From the NCBI RefSeq assembly GCF_017104565.1, contig NZ_JAAGPD010000035.1, positions 62,001 through 126,000 of the forward strand: DNA of 64,000 nucleotides, written 5' to 3'. The translations under genes and the position numbers were made by a program. Positions 27,277-35,477 of the stretch are shown here, one piece after another (positions within the stretch are counted from its first letter, which is position 1; each line of letters begins with the position of its first letter). The stretch is from Paraburkholderia sp. Tr-20389. GTDB taxonomy: Bacteria; Pseudomonadota; Gammaproteobacteria; Burkholderiales; Burkholderiaceae. The notes under the pieces were generated by a model. The model had not been told where the DNA came from, made no database searches, and was given only the letters and a program-made list of their open reading frames with translations.

Positions 27277-27727
27277 GGCTTTGTCCCGGTATCCGATTCA
27301 AAAGGCCAACACTGTTGCAGACTCTTTTGCATCAACCGGGCCATGAACGCTAAGCTCATGATTTATCTTGGAATTTAGCCATGAACGGGTGATCTGCGAG
27401 GGTTCGGTGTAGGGATTCGACCAACAGAATTTCTGGCGATTGTGTTGTCCACGCACCATCACATTTCGCCGCTCGCGCGAGCCGCGCAGGTGAGAGGAAT
27501 GTGTTGGCTATCCCATCGCTTGCCGCGCGGCGCTGTTGGACGACTGCCAACGTGTTGCGCCTCTCGCGCGCGACGCGTATGCGCGCGTGCTTCCGCTATC
27601 GCCCGCCCAGCAAGCGCCCGCGAAAAAGTGCCTGCACGCGCCGCAAATTGGCACAGCCCTTGCACCTTATGTCGCAACTTCCCTTTGAATTGCGGCCGCA
27701 TGACGGGCGGCCAACCGGAGACACACC
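27277..27727. other. regulatory spacer between LRAT-like gene and first secretion peptide
   Basis: No gene is supported. It contains a consensus sigma-54 promoter (27649-27664) and a hairpin in the resulting untranslated leader with arms 27694-27699 and 27707-27712. Confidence 0.6.
27649..27664 (+). promoter_or_regulatory. sigma-54 (RpoN) promoter, perfect consensus
   Basis: TGGCACAGCCCTTGCA matches TGGCACR-N4-TTGCW at every defined position. The predicted transcription start is near 27675, 53 bases before the start of the double-glycine peptide gene. The same gene region encodes a sigma-54 activator (28813-30165), the obvious candidate regulator. Confidence 0.85.
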
Positions 27728-28012
27728 ATGGCATCCATCACCATCGACGACATTCCTCACAACCTCGCGCTCGATCGCAAGGCCATGTCCGCCATCAGCG
27801 GCGGCGGCGGCGCGCCGTGGGTATTCGGCTGGATCACGCCGTATGTGCACGACACGCCGAGCGTCGGCCCTGTCGTGAACCTGTACGACGTCACGAACAA
27901 CTTCTATGCTAACCAGATGATCAACCAGTTCCAGACGGTCGACGTTCGCAACACCGGCAACAACTCGAGCATCAACGTGACTCCTGACGCCAACAGTACG
28001 AACCGGGCTTAG
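27728..28012 (+). CDS. double-glycine leader secreted peptide (paralogue 1)
   Basis: A 94-residue protein. The N terminus TIDDIPHNLALDRKAMSAIS ends in Gly-Gly, with Leu at -12, Met at -7 and Ile at -4 relative to the cut, the classic pattern for C39-peptidase exporters. A four-Gly run makes the exact site ambiguous. The core is Asn-rich, lacks Cys and contains NQMINQFQTVDVRNTGNNSS, resembling the cores at 40026 and 46263. GGAG lies seven bases before ATG. Five bases separate its stop from the PP2C phosphatase gene. Confidence 0.85.
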   Translation: MASITIDDIPHNLALDRKAMSAISGGGGAPWVFGWITPYVHDTPSVGPVVNLYDVTNNFYANQMINQFQTVDVRNTGNNSSINVTPDANSTNRA

Positions 28013-28017
28013 ATGCC

Positions 28018-28788
28018 GTGACCTGTATCAGCCAATTCCGCTGGGCTTCCGCAGCGCGCTCCGACACGGGCCGCGTGCGCGAGATCAACGAGGACGCCTG
28101 CCTCGACCAGCCGCAGCACGGCCGCTGGGCCGTGGCTGACGGCATGGGCGGACACGATGTCGGCGATCTCGCGAGCCAGCTCGTGATCGAGACACTCGGC
28201 CAGTTGCCGGAACAGACAGGAATCAAGCATTGCATCGCCGATGCGCGGGTGCGCCTGCAGAACGCAAACCGTCAGTTGCGTGAAGAAGCGAGCCGCAGGC
28301 AGGTGCAGCGTATCGGCACGACCGTTGTCGTGCTGCTCGCGTGCGACCGCTTCTGCGGCTACCTGTGGGCCGGCGACAGCCGTATCTATCTGTTGCGGCA
28401 AGGGCAGTTGCGCCAGCTGACGCGCGATCACAGCCAGGTGGAAGAACTCCGGCAGTCCGGCCATCTGACCGATGAGGAAGCGCGCAATCATCCGGCACAC
28501 AACATCATCACGCGAGCCGTCGGCGCGACCGATCATCTCGATCTCGACGAAGACGCGATCGAAGTCGCGGACGGCGATGTGTTTCTGCTGTGCAGCGACG
28601 GCCTGAGCAACGAAGTGACGGACGCCGAAATCCAGCAGACGCTGGCAAGCGTCGATTGCCTTCATGCACCCGGCGAACTCGTCGATATCGCGCTGGCGCG
28701 CGGCGGACGCGACAACATCACGGCCGTCGTCGTACAGGCGGAAGACCCGCAAGCATCAGACAAAACGCTGCTCAATCCGGCACCCTGA
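28018..28788 (+). CDS. PP2C-family protein serine/threonine phosphatase
   Basis: A 256-residue stand-alone phosphatase with the metal-binding motifs of the PPM family: NEDACLD, VADGMGGHDVGD, LWAGDSRIYL, LLCSDGLSNEV and GRDNITAVVV. It resembles PppA of type VI secretion and PstP/Stp. GTG 28018 starts five bases after the peptide stop, so it should share the sigma-54 promoter. It probably reverses phosphorylation by the Ser/Thr kinase at 43742-45868, with the FHA protein as phospho-reader. It is convergent with the sigma-54 activator gene, 24 bases apart. Confidence 0.9.
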   Translation: MTCISQFRWASAARSDTGRVREINEDACLDQPQHGRWAVADGMGGHDVGDLASQLVIETLGQLPEQTGIKHCIADARVRLQNANRQLREEASRRQVQRIGTTVVVLLACDRFCGYLWAGDSRIYLLRQGQLRQLTRDHSQVEELRQSGHLTDEEARNHPAHNIITRAVGATDHLDLDEDAIEVADGDVFLLCSDGLSNEVTDAEIQQTLASVDCLHAPGELVDIALARGGRDNITAVVVQAEDPQASDKTLLNPAP

Positions 28789-28812
28789 TACGTCGATCCG
28801 GCGACGGGCGCG

Positions 28813-30165
28813 TCATCCTATGTCGGCTTCGTCGTTCGCTTCCTCGTCGTCCTTGCGCGCATTCGCTTGCGCGTGCGCGCGCCGGAAATCCTTCGAATGC
28901 AGGCCGTGCTTCTTCAGCAACATCTGAAGATGCGAACGGTTCATGTCGACGCGGCGCGCCAGTTCCGCGACCGTCCCGCCCACTTCCTGCAAGCCGCGTT
29001 GCAGGAAGGCCTTCTCGGCTTCGTCGCTGGCGGCGCGCTTCGCGTCGCTGAGCGACAGCAGGTTCGTCACGTTTGCCGTGCCGTTCGCCGCTTCATTCGC
29101 GACACCGAATATCGATGCCGCAACGGGTGACGTGGGCCGCATATCCGTCGGCAGATGATCGACGTCGGCAATATCGCCCGCCAGACACGAGATGCGGTAC
29201 ATCACGTTGCGCAGTTCGCGGATATTGCCGGGATACGCATACGTCAGCAGAAAGTCCCTCAATTTAGGCGTGATTCTGACCGGACGGCGTTTCAGCGCGC
29301 CCGCCGCTTCATCGCCGAAGTATTGAATGAGCAGAGGGATTTCATCGCGCCTTTCGCGCAGCGGCGGCAATGTCACGTGAATGACGCTGAGCCGGTAGAA
29401 AAGATCTTCGCGGAACGTGCCCTGCTCGCTCAACTTGCGCAGATTGCGGTTGGTCGCCGCGACGATGCGCGTGTCGACGCCGATCGGTTCGTCCGATCCG
29501 ACGCGCTGTATTTCATGCGCTTCCAGCACGCGCAGCAGTTTCACCTGCCCCGTCAAAGGCAACTCGCCGATTTCGTCGAGAAAGATCGTCCCCGTATGCG
29601 CGCTTTCGAACTTGCCTTTACGATCGTTTGTCGCGCCCGTGAAGGCGCCCTTTCTGTGCCCGAACAGCTCCGACTCCAGCAGATTGTCGGGGATCGCGCC
29701 GCAATTGACGGAGATAAACGGCTTGTCCGAGCGACTGCCGTTCGCGTGGATGACCTTTGCCATCAGCTCCTTGCCGGTACCGCTCTCGCCGTCGATCAAC
29801 ACGGGCAGATCGGTCGGCGCGGCCTTCTCCGAAATTTCGAGTGCTTCCAGCAGTTTCGGATTGTCGCCGAACGTGCCCTCGAAGATAAAGCTGCGCGCAA
29901 GCAGCGCCTGGCGTCGCGCGCCGCGCGACTGGTCGCCGCGCAATGGCTCGACGACGGCCGCCTGCACGAAGCGCTCCTTGTGCGACATCTGCATCACTTC
30001 GTCGCGCAACGAACTCGCCTGTTTCAGGAGCTTTTCGATGTCCGCCCTTTCGAGCCGCGACGACCAGCGCAGCGTCGAACGCAGGATCTCGATCTTCTCG
30101 ATCAACCCCGCATACGAGAGGGCCGAGCCGCTTTCATCAGGCTGCTGGTCAAGTATCTTCATCAT
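28813..30165 (-). CDS. sigma-54-dependent transcriptional activator
   Basis: A 450-residue bacterial enhancer-binding protein: an unusual N-terminal region (about 1-95, helical, no receiver, GAF or PAS pattern), an AAA+ domain (about 96-330) with Walker A GESGTGKE, GAFTGA loop that contacts sigma-54, and LDEIGELP, then a Fis-type helix-turn-helix near the C terminus (GTVAELARRVDMNRSHLQMLL). Its ATG overlaps the exporter stop by four bases, so it is made together with the exporter. It is the likely activator of the sigma-54 promoters at 27649, 40396 and 46163, giving positive feedback. Confidence 0.92.
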   Translation of the reverse strand: MMKILDQQPDESGSALSYAGLIEKIEILRSTLRWSSRLERADIEKLLKQASSLRDEVMQMSHKERFVQAAVVEPLRGDQSRGARRQALLARSFIFEGTFGDNPKLLEALEISEKAAPTDLPVLIDGESGTGKELMAKVIHANGSRSDKPFISVNCGAIPDNLLESELFGHRKGAFTGATNDRKGKFESAHTGTIFLDEIGELPLTGQVKLLRVLEAHEIQRVGSDEPIGVDTRIVAATNRNLRKLSEQGTFREDLFYRLSVIHVTLPPLRERRDEIPLLIQYFGDEAAGALKRRPVRITPKLRDFLLTYAYPGNIRELRNVMYRISCLAGDIADVDHLPTDMRPTSPVAASIFGVANEAANGTANVTNLLSLSDAKRAASDEAEKAFLQRGLQEVGGTVAELARRVDMNRSHLQMLLKKHGLHSKDFRRAHAQANARKDDEEANDEADIG

Positions 30166-33100
30166 GCGCTCAGCTGTTTCTGGACGAGCTGGTAGTACAT
30201 GCCCTTCCGGTTGACCAGTTCCTCATGACGCCCCTGCTCGACGATCGCGCCTTCATAGAGCACCAGAATCTTGTCGGCGCGCATGATCGTGCTGAGCCGG
30301 TGCGCAATGATGACGGCCGTGCGTCCCTTGAGGATGTCGTGCATGTTGCTGAGAATGTTGCTTTCCGATTGTGTGTCGAGTGCCGACGTTGCTTCGTCGA
30401 ACACGAGCAGCCGCGGATCGTGATACAGCGCGCGAGCGATGCACAGCCGCTGTATTTGCCCGCCCGACAAGCCGATGCCGCGTTCACCCACGATCTGCTC
30501 ATAGCCGAGCGGCAGCTTCGCAATGAATGCGTGTGCGTCGGCCATCTTCGCGACTTCCTCGATGCGGCGCCGGTCAGGCGTGTCGTCGCCACTCGCGATG
30601 TTCTCCGCAATCGTGCCGGAGAACAGCAGATTGGTCTGCATCACATAGCCGATCTGCGCGCGATAGAACGCCTTGTCGATCACGTTCATGTCGTAACCGT
30701 CGACGGTCATCTTGCCTTCGCTCGGCGTATAGAAACCGACCAGCAGCTTCGCGAGCGTGGTCTTGCCCGACCCGCTTCGTCCGACGATCGCGATGAGTTC
30801 GCCCGGTTTGATATCGAAGCTGATGTTCTCCAACACGTACGCGCTGTCGGTGTCGCCATAGCGGAAGTAGACGCCGTTCAGGCCGATCTCGCCTTGCAGG
30901 TCCGGCAGCATCACGCGTGAAGGCAGATCCTCGGGCTTCTGCTCGGGCTCGATATCCAGCACGTCGCCCAGCCGCTCCATCGCGACACCCGCATCGTTGA
31001 GCATGCTCCACAAACCGACGAGCCCCATCAACGGCGACAGCACGCTGCCCATGAATGCATTGAACGCAATGAGCTGACCGATCGTCATCTCACGCGCGAG
31101 CACGAGATTTGCGCCGACCCAAAGAATCGCGATGGTCGTCGCCGCGTTCAGCAACTGGCTGATGAAGCCGATCAGAATGTTGAAGGCGTGTGCGCGGTAC
31201 TGCACTTCGAGCGCTTTCGCGTACTTCTTCTCCCAGCGCAAGCGAACGGGCCGTTCGATGCCCATGCCTTTCACCGTTTCGACGCCAGACAACGCCTCCA
31301 TCAGGAAAGACTTCGAATCCGTCGCGGCCGCGAATGTCTCACGCGCATAGTTCTTGATCTTGGGCGTCGCGATCAGTGTGAGCGCCATGATGGGGATGAC
31401 GAACGCGATCAGCACGAAGGTCATTTTCGCGTTGTAGAAGAACATGATCGCGAAGTAGATGAATACCATCAGCAGATTGAGCGCCGTCGTCACGGTCGAC
31501 TCGGTCAGAAACGCGCGGATCGTCTGGTTCTCCTGGAAGCGCGCGAAAATATCGCCCGTCTTGCGTTTGGCAAAGAACGAGAACGGCAGCGACATCGTGT
31601 GCCTGAAGAACTGCGACATCATCGCGAAGTCCATGTTGCGCACCATGAAGTTCGACAGGTACGCGCGGATCATCGACATCAGCTGCGAGAACACGTTTGA
31701 AATGATCAGACCGAGTATCAGCAGATGCAGCAGGCTGATGTTCTGATGCACGATCACGCCGTCCAGAATGTTCTGGATGATCAACGGCGGAATCACGCCT
31801 AGCACCTGGATCACGAAGGTCGCGAGGAACAGATGCAGCAAGATTTTCTTGTACGGCGTCAGATAGCCGATAAAGCGCAGCCACGGCGAACGCGACGCCG
31901 ACAGCTGCACGAGATTCGGCCCCGGCGCGAACAACAGACAGGTGCCGCTCCAGCCGCGCTCGAAATCTTCGAGGCTTAGCTTGCGGAAGCCCAGCGCGGG
32001 ATCGGCGAGCCACACGTGATCTTTCGACACGCCGTACACGATGATGTAGTGATAGCCTTCCCAGTGCACGATGAACGGCAGATCGAAGCCGCGCAATGAA
32101 TCGAACGTGCACTGCACGCCGCGCGCCGAGAAGCCGAGCGATTCACCCGCGCGGGCCAGACTGTCGAGCGTCGCGCCCTGTGTCGTCACATTCGCGAGTT
32201 CGCGCAGCTTGCCGAGCGTCATCGGAATGCCGTAGTGCTTGCAGATCATCGCGAGACAAGCGGCACCGCAGTCCATCTCCTCGGCCTGTTCGACGAGGCC
32301 GAAGCGGCGGATCACCCGTTCGCCCAGTTCCGGCTTCGTGTGCAGATCGAGTCGCAGCGGCATCTTGCGCCGCTGCTCGATGCGCTTTTGCCGGTCCAGT
32401 TCCCGGTCCGCATACTTGATGCGCTCGTCGAGCACCTCGCGCAACTTGGGATTGCGTTCGAGAATGAAATGCACCGTGCGCTCGGGAATCACGAGCAGCC
32501 GCGTATCCGTCGTCGCGATCGCCGACGCCGTCTGCTCCTGCCGCATCAGGCACGCCTTCTCGCCGAAGATCTCGCCTTCGCGCAGGGTGGCGAGCGTGTA
32601 GTCGTTGCCGTCCTCGTGGCGCACGATGCGCACTTCGCCTTGCCGCACCACATAAAGCCGCCGGTCGTCGCGCGCGTCCTGCTTGAGAATTTCCTTGCCC
32701 GCGGCGACGCGCTTGACGCCCACGCTGCGCACATACTCTTCCAGTTCCTGCTTGTTCAGCTTGCCGCGCAGATCGAATAGCTGGGCAACGAATCCGCCCG
32801 CCGAATTGATCGCAACATAGCTCGCGACGAATGCGAGTGCCGCCTGATTCCCTGCGATGATCGACTCGATCGCCGCGCGCGGAATGAACAGCAGTTCGGT
32901 CTTGCCCGACGAGCGCACGGACGATTCATGCACGTAGGCGCGCAGCATCGCGATGTCGGCGAAGACCTCCGTCGTCTTGCGCACGCCCATGCTGATCTCT
33001 TTACCGTGCTCTTCGGTGAAGATACGCACCGAACCGGACTTGATCACATAGAGACCGTCCGCCGGATCACCGACGTTGCACACCGTTTCGCCAAACGAAT

Positions 33101-33218
33101 AGAAGCGCGATTGCACATGCTCCGCGATGCGTTCGAGTTCTTCGCGCGTGAACGGCGACAGTATCTCGACCGTCGACAGGAAGTCGGCAGTGGAAGGCGT
33201 GGTTTGCGGTGCATCCAT
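30162..33218 (-). CDS. C39-peptidase ABC exporter with two cyclic-nucleotide-binding domains
   Basis: A protein of about 1018 residues. Two CRP-like nucleotide-binding domains come first (about 15-130 and 150-270; ILKQDARDDRRLYVVRQGEV, GEIFGEKACLM). Then a C39 peptidase domain with catalytic Cys in EEMDCGAACLAM (near 317), His in VHWEGYHY (near 381) and Asp in LADPALG. Then an exporter membrane domain (about 455-740) and an ATPase with GRSGSGKTTL, LSGGQIQRLC and LLVFDEATSALD. It should cut double-glycine leaders and export the cores. The order is like HetC of cyanobacteria. ATG 33218 is preferred over TTG 33239. Confidence 0.95.
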   Translation of the reverse strand: MDAPQTTPSTADFLSTVEILSPFTREELERIAEHVQSRFYSFGETVCNVGDPADGLYVIKSGSVRIFTEEHGKEISMGVRKTTEVFADIAMLRAYVHESSVRSSGKTELLFIPRAAIESIIAGNQAALAFVASYVAINSAGGFVAQLFDLRGKLNKQELEEYVRSVGVKRVAAGKEILKQDARDDRRLYVVRQGEVRIVRHEDGNDYTLATLREGEIFGEKACLMRQEQTASAIATTDTRLLVIPERTVHFILERNPKLREVLDERIKYADRELDRQKRIEQRRKMPLRLDLHTKPELGERVIRRFGLVEQAEEMDCGAACLAMICKHYGIPMTLGKLRELANVTTQGATLDSLARAGESLGFSARGVQCTFDSLRGFDLPFIVHWEGYHYIIVYGVSKDHVWLADPALGFRKLSLEDFERGWSGTCLLFAPGPNLVQLSASRSPWLRFIGYLTPYKKILLHLFLATFVIQVLGVIPPLIIQNILDGVIVHQNISLLHLLILGLIISNVFSQLMSMIRAYLSNFMVRNMDFAMMSQFFRHTMSLPFSFFAKRKTGDIFARFQENQTIRAFLTESTVTTALNLLMVFIYFAIMFFYNAKMTFVLIAFVIPIMALTLIATPKIKNYARETFAAATDSKSFLMEALSGVETVKGMGIERPVRLRWEKKYAKALEVQYRAHAFNILIGFISQLLNAATTIAILWVGANLVLAREMTIGQLIAFNAFMGSVLSPLMGLVGLWSMLNDAGVAMERLGDVLDIEPEQKPEDLPSRVMLPDLQGEIGLNGVYFRYGDTDSAYVLENISFDIKPGELIAIVGRSGSGKTTLAKLLVGFYTPSEGKMTVDGYDMNVIDKAFYRAQIGYVMQTNLLFSGTIAENIASGDDTPDRRRIEEVAKMADAHAFIAKLPLGYEQIVGERGIGLSGGQIQRLCIARALYHDPRLLVFDEATSALDTQSESNILSNMHDILKGRTAVIIAHRLSTIMRADKILVLYEGAIVEQGRHEELVNRKGMYYQLVQKQLSA

Positions 33219-33252
33219 GATGCTTGCGGTCCCCGGCAACAGCGCGTGTCAG

Positions 33253-34005
33253 TCAGAGCGCTTCGATGATGTGTTCCTGCGCGCGCGTCATCAGCCACTG
33301 TTCGCGCAACAGCCGTTTGATCTCCGACGCGACATCCGCATCGAGCTGCGCCGGATACTTCGCCGTCACCGCGAAGATCTCGAAGCACGAGCGGTCCGGC
33401 GAAGCGAACGGCCCCAGCAGATCGCCCACCCCTGCATTGAAGATCTTCGCCTCGATATCCGGCTTCAGCGAACCGCGCAACACCTTGCCGATCACGCCGC
33501 CCGAATCTTTCGTATCGGCGATCGAATGCTCGCGCGCCATCTCGGCGAATGCGTCGGGATCGTCGTGCAGATACGAGATCATTTCCTTGGCCTTGCCTTC
33601 GTCGTCGAGCAGGATGTGGCTTACTTCCAGCGCGTCGAACTTGGGGGAATTCATCGAAAAGTACTCTTCGATCTCGCCGTCGCTGCCCACCTTGTCGAGC
33701 ATCTTTTCCTGGTACAGGCCGTCCGTGATGAACGCCTCGAAGTCGTCGAGGGTGATCTTCAGCGTATCGAGGTACTGGTTCATGTCGGCCGCACGATGCA
33801 GCCCCCGCACGCGGCGGAACTGGTCGGCGCGCTCCTGGATCTCATCGGCGCTCACGGTCACGCCGTGCTTCTTCGCGGCGTGCACGGCCAGCTTGTCGCG
33901 CACCATCTGCTCGATCAGGCTCTCGAACTGGCCCGTGAGTTTCAGTAGACGTATGAATTCGCCGACATCCACGACTTCATCATCGATTCGTACGATCGCG
34001 GTCAT
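33253..34005 (-). CDS. PpiC-type peptidyl-prolyl isomerase, no signal peptide
   Basis: A 250-residue SurA/PpiC-like protein: an N-terminal helical chaperone part (about 1-120) and a parvulin domain (about 125-225: EVSHILLDDEGKAKEM, AREHSIADTKDSGGVIGKVLRG, FEIFAV). No signal peptide is present, so unlike SurA it may act in the cytoplasm, perhaps holding peptide precursors for the exporter. AGGAG precedes ATG 34005. It lies between adaptor and exporter genes, an arrangement known for some C39 exporter loci. Confidence 0.9.
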   Translation of the reverse strand: MTAIVRIDDEVVDVGEFIRLLKLTGQFESLIEQMVRDKLAVHAAKKHGVTVSADEIQERADQFRRVRGLHRAADMNQYLDTLKITLDDFEAFITDGLYQEKMLDKVGSDGEIEEYFSMNSPKFDALEVSHILLDDEGKAKEMISYLHDDPDAFAEMAREHSIADTKDSGGVIGKVLRGSLKPDIEAKIFNAGVGDLLGPFASPDRSCFEIFAVTAKYPAQLDADVASEIKRLLREQWLMTRAQEHIIEAL

Positions 34006-34103
34006 CTCGTCCGCTCCTCTAGTGGTGGCCCGAACGAACAGGCGGGCTGGCGGTTGTACTCGTGGTCAAGCTTGCGATGCAGCGCATTCAGATAACGGTC
34101 CAC

Positions 34104-35477
34104 CTATCCGGCCAGTTGCCTGAACGGGTCCAGCCCCAGATCGATCAATCGCCGTTCGCGCACGACGATTTCGGCACTCGCCGTCATGCCGTAACGCAGC
34201 GGATAACGGTTTTCTGCGATCTGGTAGTAGTTCTTGTCGAGTTGAACGCGGCCTTCATAGACAGGCTGCTTGTCCTGCCCCGACGGCTTGGTCGCCGGCG
34301 AGATGTACGCGAGCGTGCCGTTGATCAGACCATAGCGCTGATACGGGAACGCGTTGAATTTCAGCTTGACGGTCATGCCTTCGTGCAGGAACGCGCGGTC
34401 GCGCTCGGCAATCTCGATCTTCAGAACGGGGCGCGCGTCCTTCGGCGCAATGCCGCCGAGCGGCGCATTCGCCTGGATCTTGTCGCCCGTTTGCGTCGAC
34501 GTGACATCCGTGATGACGCCCGAAGTCGGCGCGAGTATCAGCAGAAAGTTGTCCTTGTCGATGTTCTCGAAGCGGATGCGCGCGGCGGCTTCGGCCACGA
34601 GGCGCGCCGTCTGCAATTGCAGGCGCAGCTTCTCTTCCGTGCTGGTGATGTCGCGGATCAAATCATCGTATTGAAGCTGCAGCGTCGTGGCCTGCTGGCC
34701 GCTCGTTTCGAGTTGCGCGTTCGCTTCTGCATATTCGTGACTCAGCTTGAAGTCGAGTTCGGTGAGTCGCGATTGCGCGACACGGTACGCGTTTTCCGCT
34801 TCCATGTAGGTATTGCGCTTCGCCTCCACCTGCAACTCGGCGACACCGCCGCCGCCGGGCTGCGCGAACAGGCGCGCGTATTTGTCCGCTTCCTGGCGCG
34901 CCGCATCGCGTGCGCGGCGCGCGTTGTCGAGCGTGCTGCGCGCTTCTTCCAGTTGCGCTTTCTGGCCTTCGGCGAGCTTCGTCGTCCCTTCGGAAATGCG
35001 GTTTTCGTGCAGACGCTCTTCGACTTCGAGCTGATCCTTAAGCGCGGCCGCCTTGCGTTCCATCAGTTCTTTTTTCTGCGGAAACTCTTTCCACTCGCGC
35101 TCGGCGTCTTCGAGTTTCAGCTGTGCCTGGAGCGCATTGGTGGCCGCTTCGATGGCTCCGCGCGCGTTGATCCGCGCGAGCACGTCGCCCTTCGAAACCG
35201 GCTGCCCTTCGGCGATATACAGGTCGGTGAGTTCGCCGTCGATAGGCGCATAGATGCGCCGCACGTCCGATTCCGGCGCGAGCGTGCCCTGCGCCGTGAC
35301 GATCACGTCCGCGCGCCCGAAGAACGACCACAACAGACCCGCGACGACGAGCCCGACCATCGCCAGCACGAGCGCCTGCGCGATGCGCACGGGTTCCGCC
35401 GTGAGAATCTCCACGCCCTCGGCGCTGTGATCTTCGAGCGCTTCGTAGAGCGGCTTAGGGTGATTGTCGCGCTTCAC
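34104..35477 (-). CDS. HlyD-family periplasmic adaptor
   Basis: A membrane-fusion protein of about 457 residues: short cytoplasmic N terminus, transmembrane helix (about 33-53), lipoyl halves (PIDGELTDLYIAEGQPVSKG and LAPTSGVITDVTSTQTGD) around a long coiled-coil hairpin (about 105-290), and a beta-barrel domain. It should bridge the inner-membrane ABC exporter to the NodT/TolC-like channel. The start is uncertain: TTG 35495, GTG 35486 and GTG 35477 are in frame. GGAGG lies 11 bases before 35477, the choice made here. All overlap the FHA gene end. Confidence 0.92.
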   Translation of the reverse strand: MKRDNHPKPLYEALEDHSAEGVEILTAEPVRIAQALVLAMVGLVVAGLLWSFFGRADVIVTAQGTLAPESDVRRIYAPIDGELTDLYIAEGQPVSKGDVLARINARGAIEAATNALQAQLKLEDAEREWKEFPQKKELMERKAAALKDQLEVEERLHENRISEGTTKLAEGQKAQLEEARSTLDNARRARDAARQEADKYARLFAQPGGGGVAELQVEAKRNTYMEAENAYRVAQSRLTELDFKLSHEYAEANAQLETSGQQATTLQLQYDDLIRDITSTEEKLRLQLQTARLVAEAAARIRFENIDKDNFLLILAPTSGVITDVTSTQTGDKIQANAPLGGIAPKDARPVLKIEIAERDRAFLHEGMTVKLKFNAFPYQRYGLINGTLAYISPATKPSGQDKQPVYEGRVQLDKNYYQIAENRYPLRYGMTASAEIVVRERRLIDLGLDPFRQLAG

